Below, piece by piece: positions 15,344 through 23,471 of a stretch of DNA of 23,471 bases; positions within the stretch are counted from its first letter, which is position 1, and the number at the start of each line of letters is the position of its first letter. The notes below the pieces were generated by a model. It searched no databases. It was given only the letters and a program-made list of their open reading frames with translations, and was not told the origin of the DNA. The DNA is from an uncultured Sphingomonas sp. GTDB lineage: Bacteria; Pseudomonadota; Alphaproteobacteria; Sphingomonadales; Sphingomonadaceae. The position numbers were made by a program, and so were the translations under genes. The stretch is taken from the NCBI GenBank assembly GCA_946482655.1, contig CAMLSA010000052.1, forward strand, positions 1 to 23,471. The letters are read 5' to 3'.

Positions 15344-15931
15344 ATGGTAAAAGACGACTATTCGCTTGAGCGCATGCGGGATCGAATGGAAATCCAAGAC
15401 CAACTGATGCGCTTCAGCCGGGGGGTGGACCGCAAGGACTGGGGCTTGGCGTTAAGCGCCTATCACGACAATGCCGTCGACAACCACGGAATATTCAACG
15501 GTTCTGCGGCTGATTTCGTGGAATTCACCAGGAAGCGGCATGAATCGGTGCTGATGTCCGTGCATCACTTGACGCATATCCTCATCGATTTCATCGGGGT
15601 GGATACGGCACTCGTGGAAAGCTATCTGCTCGGCTGGCAGGCAGTTTCGCCGGGTGGCAATGACCCGATTGCGGCCAAGCGTGAGGAGGAAGGCCAGTCG
15701 AACCGGCCGGTTGAGATGATTGCGAGCTGTCGTTATGTCGATCATTTCGAGCGCAGGAACGGACGCTGGGCCATTCAGGAACGCAATGTCGTGTACGAGT
15801 CCGGAATGACGGTCATCTCCGATATTGCCGGTCCGGACGTGCGCGGTACCATCGAACTAGGCCGACGCGATGACCAGGACATATCCTTCAAGCTGCGGGC
15901 GAAGCTGCTGGAACGCACCACTCGGGATTAG
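15344..15931 (+). CDS. SnoaL-like / NTF2-fold protein
   Basis: A 195-residue SnoaL-4-type protein with the scytalone-dehydratase-like N-terminus: IQDQLMRFSRGVDRKDW, including D29, then AYHDNAVDNHG and SVHHLTHILID (H74, H75, H78). These are candidate acid/base residues of a cone-shaped NTF2 pocket. Such proteins act as dehydratases, isomerases, cyclases or ring hydroxylases' small partners, and in sphingomonads often lie in aromatic, terpenoid or steroid degradation regions. The specific reaction is unknown. GGAAGGG lies 6 bp before the ATG. The gene is downstream of the dioxygenase and convergent with an SDR, so it probably belongs to the same pathway. Confidence 0.82.
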   Translation: MVKDDYSLERMRDRMEIQDQLMRFSRGVDRKDWGLALSAYHDNAVDNHGIFNGSAADFVEFTRKRHESVLMSVHHLTHILIDFIGVDTALVESYLLGWQAVSPGGNDPIAAKREEEGQSNRPVEMIASCRYVDHFERRNGRWAIQERNVVYESGMTVISDIAGPDVRGTIELGRRDDQDISFKLRAKLLERTTRD

Positions 15932-16043
15932 AGCCTGATCGGTTCAGGTCGAGCGACGGGGCTCGGTTTCCTTTTCGCACGACTCGAGAGCCACATTCAC
16001 CGTCTCGCCGTTGACAAAACGGGTTATCCACCGCTGCCGCCCG

Positions 16044-16904
16044 TCACATCAAGCCCGTCAGCACGGCCTGGCTGCCCAGCCCCTGCCAGGCCGCGGGCGC
16101 GGTGGCCTGCGCCAACCGTTCTTCAAGCGGCGCGTCCGGATTCCAGAGTCGCGCGACGATACGCTGGTTGGTGAAGTCCGCTGCCGCCTCCGACGCCAGC
16201 CACAGGGCGGGCGGGGCCATGACGGACGGTGGGATCATCGTGCTGCGTATCTTTTCGTCGGCGGTCGGCGGAATCATGTTCGTACTGGCGACTCCGCCGG
16301 GAACGATGATGTTTGCGGTGATCCCCGTTCCTTCCAGTTCCTGCGCCACGATGGCCACCAGGGCTTCATGACCCGCCTTGGATGGGCCGTAAGGCGTAAA
16401 TCCCTTACGATACATCGTGTCCAGGCTGGTGGTGACGCCGACGATTCGGCCCCAGCCTTGCGCAAGCAGATGGGGGACCGCGGCCCTGATGAAATAGAAG
16501 GCACCGTTGAGATTGACGGAAATGACGCGCTGCCATGTCTCGATAGGCATTTCCCAGGTATTAGTCTGAACGCTCCTGACCGCATCGGGGCTCTCAATCT
16601 GCGCGGCCGTTCCAGCGTTGTTCACGAGGATGTGCAGGCCGCCCAGTTCTGCGATCGTTCTATCGACCGCCTGCTTTGCCGAAGCGGGATTCGAAACGTC
16701 GCAAGTCACGGTGATCACGCCGTCGCCTCCGGCAACGGAACGAAGCTGTTCCCCGCTTTCGCGAAGCCATTCCTCGTTCCGATCGACCAAGGCCACGCGA
16801 GCTCCGGCACGAGCATAGGCTTCTGCCATTACATATCCCAGGCCAATGGGACTGCCCCCGCCGGTGACGAGGGCGACCTTTCCGTATAACGTGGCGTCCG
16901 GCAT
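16044..16904 (-). CDS. SDR family NAD-dependent oxidoreductase
   Basis: A 286-residue classical short-chain dehydrogenase. TGGGSPIGLG (14-23) is the dinucleotide-binding loop. Asp41 at the end of the second strand (VALVDRN) favours NAD over NADP. NNAG is at 95-98, the catalytic tetrad includes N131, S160 and Y172-x3-K176 (YGPSK), and PGGVASTNM follows. The C-terminal region from about 205 (ADEKIRSTMIPPSVMAPPAL) resembles SDRs of the quinone/alcohol-oxidising type, but the substrate is unknown. The start is well supported by AAGGGAGA upstream. It converges on the SnoaL-like gene. The 147-bp upstream gap contains a GTTTAAAC palindrome (17015-17022) next to a TTGACG word, a possible regulator site. 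Confidence 0.9.
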   Translation of the reverse strand: MPDATLYGKVALVTGGGSPIGLGYVMAEAYARAGARVALVDRNEEWLRESGEQLRSVAGGDGVITVTCDVSNPASAKQAVDRTIAELGGLHILVNNAGTAAQIESPDAVRSVQTNTWEMPIETWQRVISVNLNGAFYFIRAAVPHLLAQGWGRIVGVTTSLDTMYRKGFTPYGPSKAGHEALVAIVAQELEGTGITANIIVPGGVASTNMIPPTADEKIRSTMIPPSVMAPPALWLASEAAADFTNQRIVARLWNPDAPLEERLAQATAPAAWQGLGSQAVLTGLM

Positions 16905-17051
16905 CGATATTCTCCCTTGGTGCCGACGGATTCCAGGGCTCGCGCTTGGGGATGGGCTGCGTCACGGTCCGACGCATTGAGGACGTTTTGCCGAGCATCG
17001 CCCCTTGTTGATCAGTTTAAACGACCTACGTCAAACTCCGGGGCCAAACAG

Positions 17052-19547
17052 CTAGAGCGTCCGTAGCGCCGCCGCAGGCCGGATGGCGAGGGTCGGCAGC
17101 GCGCCCAGTAGGCCGATGCCGAGGGTGCCGATCGCGCCGATGGTGAGCGTGACCAGCACGATCGTCCAGTCCGGTGCCCATTGCAGCTCGAAGATCCGCG
17201 TAACGATGTACCAGCCGGCGGCGCTTCCCGCCATCAGCGCGAGCCCCGCGATGATCGCCGCGACGATGGCATATTCAATTGCCTGGGCGATCAGAATCTG
17301 CCGCCGGCTTGCACCGAGCAGCTTCAGCAGGACCGCGTCGTAGAGCCGCGCCCGCCGCGAAGCGGCGATCGCCCCGACCAGCACGGCGATGCCGGCCGCC
17401 AGCGTCACCGAGGCGGCCGCGCGGATCGCGGTGGAGAGCTGGCCGAAAATCGTCGAGAGCTGTTCGACGACATCCTTGACCCGGATCAGCGATACCGCGG
17501 GGAAGGACCCGATCACCGCGCGGTTAACCTCGGCCTCGCGAGCCTGGGGGACGGTGATCGTCGCCATATGGCTGTGCGGCGCCCCTTCGAGGGCACCGGG
17601 CGCGAAGACGATCCCGAAGTTGAGGCCCATCGTCTCCCAATTGACTCGACGGATCGAGGCGATCCGCGCGTCGATCTCGACTCCCAGAACCGACAGGCTC
17701 ATCATGTCGCCCGGTTTGAGCTGAAGCGCTTCGGCCGCCTGTTCCTCGATCGAAATCAACGGCGGGCCTGCATAGTCGGCGGGCCACCATTTTCCGGCGA
17801 CGATCTCGTTCCCCTCTGCGAGCCGGCTGGCATAGGTGAGCCCGCGATCACCGTTGAGAATCCAGGCACCCTTTGGAATCGGCTTCATGTCGGAGACGCG
17901 CACGCCGCGCACCGCGACCACCGATCCGCGCAGCGAAGGCACGCTGTCGATCACCGCCTCGGGCGCGCGGCTCGCCACGGTCGCGCGGAACCGGTCGATC
18001 TCATCGGTGCCGATATCGAGCGCGAAGAAGTTGGGGGCTTTCGCCGGGATGGTGCGCTCGATCTGGTTGGAGAGATTGGTCTGCAGCACCGCCAGCATGA
18101 CAAACAGAGTGAGGCCGAGGCCGAGCGCGACGATCAGCCGATCGGTCTGGGCGGCCGGGCGGTGAAGATTGGCCATGGCAAGGCGGAGCAGGGGGCGGCG
18201 CGGCCGGGGCATGGCGCGTGCAGCGCGCCTGACGAGCCGGCCGATCGCGCCGAGCAGCAGGAAGATCAGGACCATGCCCGCCAGAAATCCCGCGCTGAGA
18301 AGCGGCTGGCGCGCGGTGCCGATCGCCAGCATGGCGATACCGATCGCGGCAGCGCCCATGACCAGCAGCACGCGCCATCGCGGCAGACCGAATGGCTCGA
18401 TCCGTGCGCGAAGGATCGCGGCGGGGCTGACCTGACCGGCGCGGGCAAGCGGAGCGAGACTGAACAGCAAAGCGGCCAGCAGCCCATAGGCGGCGCTCAC
18501 CAGCAGCGGCGCGGGGAAGATCGCCAATTTCGGCGCGACCGGCAGGGCATCGCCTGCCAGTACCGCGACGATCGCCGGCACGCCCGCGCCTACGATCAGC
18601 CCCGCCAGAATCGCTCCCGCCGCGACGAGCGCGATCTGGATCAGATAGATATGGAAGATGGTGCGCGAGGAAGCACCCAAGATCTTGAGCGTGGCGATGC
18701 CCGGCCTGCGCTGATCGAGCCAGGACGCGACGCCGTTGCCGACCCCGATCCCGGCGACGATCAGCGCGGTGAGCCCGACGAGGATGAGGAACTGGCCGAG
18801 CTGGCCGACCGTCCGGCGTAAACCCCGGGCGGCATTGGTGCGGTCGCTCACCTCCCAATTGGCGTCGCGGTAGCGGTCGGCCAGTTCGTCGGCTAGCGAG
18901 TGTACATCCTGGTTGCCGGGCAGGCGGATGCGGTAACGTGCGGTATAGAGGCTGCCGGGCTGGACGAGACGGGTCGCCGCCAGTCCCTGCGGTGTTGTCA
19001 GGATCGAGGGGCCGAGAGTGAATCCCTCGCCGACGCGATCGGGCTCGTCGTCGATCAGCCCGATCACGCGCAAGCGGCCTTCGCCGACGCTGACCGAATC
19101 GCCCACCCTCAGCGACAGCCGTTCGGCGAGTGCCGAAGCGATGGCGGCTTCGAGCCCCACGGGGCGAGGGGCGAGCGCGCCCTGCGCGAGCGTGAAGTTG
19201 CCATAGAGCGGCCAGCGATCGTCGATGCTCTTGAGCTCGGCGAGCACCGAGGCTCCCCCATCAAGACGCGACGCCATCGCGCGCATCCTGATCGTTTCGG
19301 AAACCGTCCCGATCTGCGCGAACTCGGCACGTTCCTTGGAGCTGGCGGTACGTTGGGCGACTCGCAGTTCGATGTCGCCGCCCAATATCTCCCCGCCCCG
19401 CGTGTCGAGTTCCGCGGTGATCGCCTCGCCGAGGCTATTGACCCCGGCGAGCCCCGCCACGCCGAGGAACAGGCAGATGATGAGCAGGCGCAGGCCTTTC
19501 AAGCCCCCGCGCATGTCGCGCAGCGCCAATGCCCAGGCAATGCTCAT
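17052..19547 (-). CDS. YbbP-type ABC transporter permease (FtsX family)
   Basis: An 831-residue permease of the FtsX/MacB superfamily, close in organisation to YbbP. It has an N-terminal TM (about 19-38), a large periplasmic domain, a central set of helices (about 255-275 onward, e.g. LILVGLTALIVAGIGVGNGV and ALVAAGAILAGLIVGAGVPA), a second periplasmic region, and a C-terminal three-helix block ending near the Ala/Arg-rich tail. Cytosolic coupling-helix segments IATLKILGASSRTI and LYDAVLLKLLGASRRQI are typical and appear twice. The start overlaps the ATPase stop (ATGA at 19544-19547). Proposed roles for YbbAP-type systems concern lipid or hydrophobic compound export, but the substrate is unknown. 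Confidence 0.9.
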   Translation of the reverse strand: MSIAWALALRDMRGGLKGLRLLIICLFLGVAGLAGVNSLGEAITAELDTRGGEILGGDIELRVAQRTASSKERAEFAQIGTVSETIRMRAMASRLDGGASVLAELKSIDDRWPLYGNFTLAQGALAPRPVGLEAAIASALAERLSLRVGDSVSVGEGRLRVIGLIDDEPDRVGEGFTLGPSILTTPQGLAATRLVQPGSLYTARYRIRLPGNQDVHSLADELADRYRDANWEVSDRTNAARGLRRTVGQLGQFLILVGLTALIVAGIGVGNGVASWLDQRRPGIATLKILGASSRTIFHIYLIQIALVAAGAILAGLIVGAGVPAIVAVLAGDALPVAPKLAIFPAPLLVSAAYGLLAALLFSLAPLARAGQVSPAAILRARIEPFGLPRWRVLLVMGAAAIGIAMLAIGTARQPLLSAGFLAGMVLIFLLLGAIGRLVRRAARAMPRPRRPLLRLAMANLHRPAAQTDRLIVALGLGLTLFVMLAVLQTNLSNQIERTIPAKAPNFFALDIGTDEIDRFRATVASRAPEAVIDSVPSLRGSVVAVRGVRVSDMKPIPKGAWILNGDRGLTYASRLAEGNEIVAGKWWPADYAGPPLISIEEQAAEALQLKPGDMMSLSVLGVEIDARIASIRRVNWETMGLNFGIVFAPGALEGAPHSHMATITVPQAREAEVNRAVIGSFPAVSLIRVKDVVEQLSTIFGQLSTAIRAAASVTLAAGIAVLVGAIAASRRARLYDAVLLKLLGASRRQILIAQAIEYAIVAAIIAGLALMAGSAAGWYIVTRIFELQWAPDWTIVLVTLTIGAIGTLGIGLLGALPTLAIRPAAALRTL

Positions 19548-20230
19548 GCGGCGCGCTTGTCCGAGACGATCATCCCGTCGCGCATTTCGATGACCCGCCC
19601 GCAGCGCTGCGCGAGTTCGGCGTCATGGGTGATGACGAGCAATGTTGCGCCGGTCTCGCGCTGGCGGCCGAACAGCAAGTCCATGATTCCGGCGCCGGTC
19701 ACGGCGTCGAGATTGCCGGTGGGTTCATCGGCGAAGAGGATGGCCGGGCGTGGGGCGGTCGCGCGGGCAATAGCGACGCGTTGCTGCTCGCCGCCCGAAA
19801 GCTGCGCGGGATAATGATCGAGCCGATGGCCAAGGCCGACCGCCTCCAGCTCGACGCTCGCCCTCGCGAAGGCGTCCGTCTCGCCGGAAAGCTCGAGCGG
19901 CACCGCCACGTTCTCGATCGCGGTCATCGTGGGCAGGAGATGAAAAGCCTGAAGAATGATGCCGATCCGGCCGCGGCGGGCGGCCGCCAGGCCATCCTCG
20001 TCAAGTCCGCTGAAGTCGAGCCCGGCGATCATGATCCGTCCCGCGTCGGCCCGCTCCAGGCCCGAGAGAATCGCCATCAGCGAAGATTTTCCCGAACCCG
20101 ACGGCCCGAGCAGCGCGACGGTCTCGCCCGCGCCTATCGCGAGATCGATGCCTTTCAGAATGTCGACGCGTGCCGAACCTTTGCCGAGCGCGAGACGGAT
20201 GGCGCCGGCGTCAATGAGAGGAGATGTCAT
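19544..20230 (-). CDS. ABC transporter ATP-binding protein (YbbA/LolD type)
   Basis: A 228-residue ATPase. Walker A GPSGSGKSS (42-50), Q-loop Q94 (IILQAFHLLP), signature LSGGEQQRVAIARA (144-157), Walker B AILFADEP with E169, D-loop GNLD, and H-loop H202 (VITHD) are all intact. The sequence is typical of the MacB/LolD/YbbA class that powers FtsX-type permeases, and the ATGA overlap with the 831-residue permease shows they form one transporter. In enterobacteria the thioesterase gene tesA lies next to ybbA; it is absent here, where sthA is the upstream neighbour, 174 bp away. That gap holds no convincing promoter. Confidence 0.93.
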   Translation of the reverse strand: MTSPLIDAGAIRLALGKGSARVDILKGIDLAIGAGETVALLGPSGSGKSSLMAILSGLERADAGRIMIAGLDFSGLDEDGLAAARRGRIGIILQAFHLLPTMTAIENVAVPLELSGETDAFARASVELEAVGLGHRLDHYPAQLSGGEQQRVAIARATAPRPAILFADEPTGNLDAVTGAGIMDLLFGRQRETGATLLVITHDAELAQRCGRVIEMRDGMIVSDKRAA

Positions 20231-20404
20231 GCGGGCCGCGCGATCCTTGGTCGTTGCTGGTTCGCAACATGAGGATCGTACCGCCCCGGATCAATGGGGA
20301 AGGGGGAAAATGCCCTACGCCGTTCCCGCCCTCGATGGGCGGACGCCACGGTTTCGGCCGCGCATCCATGTCGGTCTGGTCTTCCGCGGGCGACGCTCAG
20401 CCGA

Positions 20405-21871
20405 TCAGGCGGCCCTGGGCCCCAGGGCAGCTATGCGCTGCAATTCGGGCAAGGCGCGGTCGAGCGTGGCCTGGGTATTGTCGCAGCGTGGCATCCGGTT
20501 CCAGGCGTCAAGGGCGGCGATCTTGTAGCCCTCCGCGAGGGTGGGATAGTTGAAGGTGTTCTCGACGAAATAGTCGATCGTACCACCGAGATTGAGCACC
20601 GCCTGGCCGATATGGATCAGCTCGGTCGCGCTTTCGCCGATGATGTGGACGCCGAGCAGGCGGCGATCCTCAAGCGCAAAGATCATCTTCATCATGCCGG
20701 CCTGCATGCCCATGATGTGGCCGCGTGAGGTTTCGCGGAAGCGGGCGACGCCGCATTCATAGGGAATGCCCTTCTCGCGGACTTCCTGTTCGGAAAGGCC
20801 GACGGTCGAGATCTCCGGCACCGCATAGATGCCATATGGGAAATAAGCGGGGGCGGGCGGCACCGGCGCCCCGAACGCGTGACAGGCGGCGATCCGACCC
20901 TGTTCCATCGAAGTCGATGCCAAGCTCGGGAAGCCGATCACATCGCCGGCGGCATAGATATGAGGCACCGCAGTCTGGAGGGTCACCGGATCGACCGTGA
21001 GCCGACCGCGGCTGTCCGCCTCGAGGCCACAATTTTCGAGGCCGAGCGAGCCCGTCGCGCCGATCCGGCCCGCCGCATAGAGCAGCATTTCCGACCGGAT
21101 GCGGCGGCCGTCGTCGAGCACCGAGATCGCCCAGCCTTGGCCGTCGACTTCGACCCGGTCGACTTTAGAGCCGAGCCTGATCGCCATGCCGCGATCGCGG
21201 AGCTGGTGGACGAAATCGTCGATGATCTCACGATCGACGAAATCGAGAAAGGTTTCGCGCGGCTCGATCAGGGTGACGGGCACGTCGAGCGCCGAGAAGA
21301 TGGTCGCATATTCGATGCCGATCACGCCCGCGCCGATCACGGTCAGGCTGCGCGGCACGCGCGGCTCGCCGATCAGGGCGTCGCTGTCCAGGATGGTCGT
21401 GTCGTTGAACGGAATCGAGGAGGGGCGGTAGGGTGCGGTGCCCACCGCGATGAGCACGCGCTCGGCTTCGAGGATGTGGACGTCTCCCCTCGGGCAGGTG
21501 ACCGAGATTTCGTGGGGGCCGCGAAACTGGGCCGCTCCTTCGATCGTACGAACGCCGTTGCGGGTGAACTGATGCTCGAGCACGTCGATCTCATGCTCGA
21601 GGGTCATCTTGAGACGAGCGTTGAGATCGCCGCCCCCGATGTCCTTCTTGACGCGATAGGCGCGTCCGTAAAAGCCGCGCTCGCGCCAGCCGGTAAGGTT
21701 TAGCACGGTCTCGCGCAAAGTCTTGGAGGGAATGGTGCCGGTGTGCACCGAGACACCTCCGACGCGACAGCGGTTTTCGACGACGAGCACCGACTTGCCC
21801 AGCTTGGCCGCTTGAACGGCAGCGCGCCGCCCTGCCGGTCCGCTGCCTATCACGATCAGTTCGTAGCGCAT
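20405..21871 (-). CDS. sthA: Si-specific NAD(P)(+) transhydrogenase (soluble pyridine nucleotide transhydrogenase)
   Basis: SthA reversibly transfers hydride between NADPH and NAD, normally draining excess NADPH. The 488-residue flavoprotein has the FAD fingerprint IGSGPAG (8-14) with E32, the segment GGVSVHTGTIPSKTLRE, the NAD-binding LTVIGAGVIGIEYATIF, the FAD-proximal YAAGDVIGFPSLAS, and the C-terminal dimer interface VENTFNYPTLAEGYKIAAL typical of SthA. The two redox cysteines of lipoamide dehydrogenase or glutathione reductase are replaced by Ser41 and Thr46, which excludes disulfide reductase activity and supports transhydrogenase. A GGGGGAT Shine-Dalgarno precedes the ATG. It lies downstream of clpA on the same strand, after 251 bp. 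Confidence 0.93.
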   Translation of the reverse strand: MRYELIVIGSGPAGRRAAVQAAKLGKSVLVVENRCRVGGVSVHTGTIPSKTLRETVLNLTGWRERGFYGRAYRVKKDIGGGDLNARLKMTLEHEIDVLEHQFTRNGVRTIEGAAQFRGPHEISVTCPRGDVHILEAERVLIAVGTAPYRPSSIPFNDTTILDSDALIGEPRVPRSLTVIGAGVIGIEYATIFSALDVPVTLIEPRETFLDFVDREIIDDFVHQLRDRGMAIRLGSKVDRVEVDGQGWAISVLDDGRRIRSEMLLYAAGRIGATGSLGLENCGLEADSRGRLTVDPVTLQTAVPHIYAAGDVIGFPSLASTSMEQGRIAACHAFGAPVPPAPAYFPYGIYAVPEISTVGLSEQEVREKGIPYECGVARFRETSRGHIMGMQAGMMKMIFALEDRRLLGVHIIGESATELIHIGQAVLNLGGTIDYFVENTFNYPTLAEGYKIAALDAWNRMPRCDNTQATLDRALPELQRIAALGPRAA

Positions 21872-22122
21872 CGCATCCCCCGGGCGACCCGCTCATGCGA
21901 GTCCGATACGCCTTTCTGCACCTCAATCTTGGATATATGGTTAACGCGTGACGATAATCATGTTGCGGAAAGTTCCGGTGTTCCCCGCCGGCCGAAGTCC
22001 TGGATCAACATATTGACGATCCGAGGCTATCGAGCGCGGTGTGGACCGGAGGGCGACATGAGCCAATCTGAACCAGTCCCGGCTGCCGAAGGCGAGATCG
22101 CGGATGTTCGATCGCGTCGGGA
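21872..22122. other. clpA-sthA intergenic region with a short plus-strand start
   Basis: 251 bp without an annotated gene. On the plus strand an ATG at 22058 has a strong Shine-Dalgarno (GGAGGG, 22048-22053) and opens a frame whose first 22 codons lie in the gap before it runs antisense through the clpA 3' end to 22330. On the minus strand an AT-rich word (ATATATCC, around 21931-21940) could be part of an sthA promoter, but I see no convincing -35. Confidence 0.4.
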
Positions 22123-23471
22123 TCAATCCTCGGCCTTGACCTTCGGCTTGGCACCGCCACCCTTCTTCGGGCGCTTGGGAGCCGCGGCCACGATTTCGAA
22201 CGACAGCGCGTCGTCCCTGAACTTCACCTTGACCTCGCCGCCATGGACGAGTTTGCCGAACAGCAGCTCCTCGGCCAGCGGCTGCTTGATCTTCTCCTGG
22301 ATCAGGCGGCCCATTGGGCGCGCGCCGTAGAGCTTGTCATAGCCCTTGGAGGTCAGCCAGGTCTTGGCCTCGTCGTCGAGGCTGATGTGCACCTCGCGGT
22401 CGGCAAGCTGCAGCTCAAGCTGGAGGATGAACTTCTCGACCACGCGCGACACGACTTCGGGCGGCAGATAGCTGAACGCTACGATCGCATCGAGCCGGTT
22501 GCGGAACTCCGGCGTGAACATCTTCTTGACCGCGTCCTCGTCCTCGCCCTCGCGGGTGAGATTGCCGAAGCCGAGCGACTCGCGCGCCATGTCGGCCGCG
22601 CCGGCATTGGTCGTCATGATCAGGATCGTGTTGCGGAAATCGACCGTCTTGCCGTGGTGATCGGTGAGCTTGCCGTTGTCCATCACCTGCAGGAGGATGT
22701 TGAACAGGTCCGGATGGGCTTTCTCGATCTCGTCGAGCAGCAGCACGCAATGGGGATGCTGGTCGACCGCGTCGGTCAGCAGGCCGCCCTGATCATAGCC
22801 GACATAGCCCGGGGGGGCGCCGATCAGCCGGCTGACCGAATGGCGCTCCATATATTCGGACATGTCGAAGCGCTGGAGCGGGATGCCGAGGATGGAGGCG
22901 AGTTGGCGGGCGACCTCGGTCTTGCCGACGCCGGTGGGGCCGGAGAAGAGATAGTTGCCGATCGGCTTGTCGGGATCGCGCAGGCCGGCGCGGCTGAGCT
23001 TGATCGCCGAGGAGAGCGTCTCGATCGCCTTGTCCTGGCCGAACACGACGCGCTTGAGATCGGTCTCGAGCGAGCCGAGCACCTTCTTGTCGTCGGTCGA
23101 GACCGACTTGGCCGGAATCCGGGCCATCGTGGCGATAACGGCCTCGATTTCCTTGGGCGTGATGATCTTCTTGCGTTTGGCCGGGGGCACCAGCATCTGC
23201 GAGGCGCCGACCTCGTCGATCACGTCGATTGCCTTGTCGGGCTGCTTGCGGTCGTTGATGTAGCGCGACGACAGCTCGACCGCTGCCTTGATCGCATCGG
23301 GCGTGTACTTGACGTTGTGATGCTCCTCGAAGGCCGTGCGCAGGCCTGCGATGATCTTGATCGTGTCCTCGATCGTCGGCTCGTTGACGTCGATCTTCTG
23401 GAAGCGCCGCAGCAGCGCGCGGTCCTTCTCGAAATGGTTGCGGAATTCCTTGTAGGTGGTCGATCCGATGC
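22123..23471 (-). CDS. clpA: ATP-dependent Clp protease ATP-binding subunit ClpA, N-terminus beyond window
   Basis: ClpA unfolds substrates and feeds them to ClpP. The window contains the last 448 residues; the frame stays open to the right edge, so the N-domain and most of the first AAA module are missing. The end of D1 is visible (STTYKEFRNHFEKDRALLRR, FQKIDVNEPT). D2 follows, with Walker A GPTGVGKTE, Walker B LLLDEIEKAHPDLFN, sensor TTNAGAADMARE, and FTPEFRNRLDAIV with the arginine finger. The ClpP-docking loop reads LGF (ESLGFGN) where E. coli ClpA has IGL. A Lys/Pro-rich tail of about 20 residues ends the protein. The adaptor gene clpS, often upstream, is outside the window. Confidence 0.95.
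   Translation of the reverse strand, partial: IGSTTYKEFRNHFEKDRALLRRFQKIDVNEPTIEDTIKIIAGLRTAFEEHHNVKYTPDAIKAAVELSSRYINDRKQPDKAIDVIDEVGASQMLVPPAKRKKIITPKEIEAVIATMARIPAKSVSTDDKKVLGSLETDLKRVVFGQDKAIETLSSAIKLSRAGLRDPDKPIGNYLFSGPTGVGKTEVARQLASILGIPLQRFDMSEYMERHSVSRLIGAPPGYVGYDQGGLLTDAVDQHPHCVLLLDEIEKAHPDLFNILLQVMDNGKLTDHHGKTVDFRNTILIMTTNAGAADMARESLGFGNLTREGEDEDAVKKMFTPEFRNRLDAIVAFSYLPPEVVSRVVEKFILQLELQLADREVHISLDDEAKTWLTSKGYDKLYGARPMGRLIQEKIKQPLAEELLFGKLVHGGEVKVKFRDDALSFEIVAAAPKRPKKGGGAKPKVKAED

Noticed and set aside
16024..16032. Third DnaA-box-like word TTATCCACC
   Set aside because: Isolated single site in a convergent region with one mismatch; expected by chance.
17015..17036. Operator-like palindrome upstream of the SDR gene
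   Set aside because: Only the GTTTAAAC core is a perfect palindrome; the wider arms are asymmetric, so it is not claimed as an operator.
17181..18821. 546-codon plus-strand open frame
   Set aside because: Antisense to the YbbP-type permease; the translation is low-complexity Arg/Asp/Gln-rich without motifs, a GC-rich shadow.
20879..21703. 274-codon plus-strand open frame
   Set aside because: Antisense to sthA; composition typical of a shadow frame.

Overview
This 23.5 kb window is GC-rich and almost fully coding. It looks like chromosomal DNA of an alphaproteobacterium, most probably a sphingomonad (Sphingomonadaceae). The reasons are the alphaproteobacterial style of ParC, ClpA and SthA, the DUF1285-Nudix-cca gene order, the tonB-exbB-exbD-exbD cluster, and the TauD/SnoaL/SDR genes typical of sphingomonad catabolic regions. 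The genus is not certain. No tRNA, rRNA, IS element, prophage, CRISPR or defence island is visible.

Layout. 1-1847 (+) holds the 3' part of parC, followed by a GGDEF/EAL c-di-GMP protein (1908-3692, +). On the minus strand lies a tightly overlapping operon: DUF1285 protein, CoA-type Nudix hydrolase, and CCA-adding enzyme (6041 down to 3668). Upstream on the same strand is a GNAT acetyltransferase. A 270-bp divergent gap with two DnaA-box-like words separates it from a plus-strand bicistron, a pteridine reductase-like SDR plus folB (6959-8118). A secreted sphingomonad-type hypothetical protein (minus) is divergent from the TonB energy-transduction cluster tonB-exbB-exbD1-exbD2 (9377-11860, +), which has a hairpin after tonB, after exbB and after the last exbD. 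An adenosine kinase-like PfkB kinase (minus) is divergent from an XdhC-family protein (plus).

13975-17050 looks accessory. It holds a TauD/TfdA dioxygenase and a SnoaL-like protein (both plus), then a convergent NAD-type SDR. The dioxygenase is preceded by a good sigma70-like promoter. Its predicted start site falls at the 5' edge of a three-helix RNA leader that ends directly before a strong Shine-Dalgarno sequence. This is the best candidate in the window for an undescribed regulatory element. The remainder is on the minus strand: a YbbA/YbbP-type ABC pair, the soluble transhydrogenase sthA, and the C-terminal half of clpA, which runs off the right edge.

How the genes work together. Most are housekeeping: chromosome decatenation, tRNA 3'-end repair, folate biosynthesis, outer-membrane transport energisation, NADPH/NADH balance and ClpAP proteolysis. 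The dioxygenase/SnoaL/SDR patch is a plausible small-molecule oxidation module of unknown substrate.
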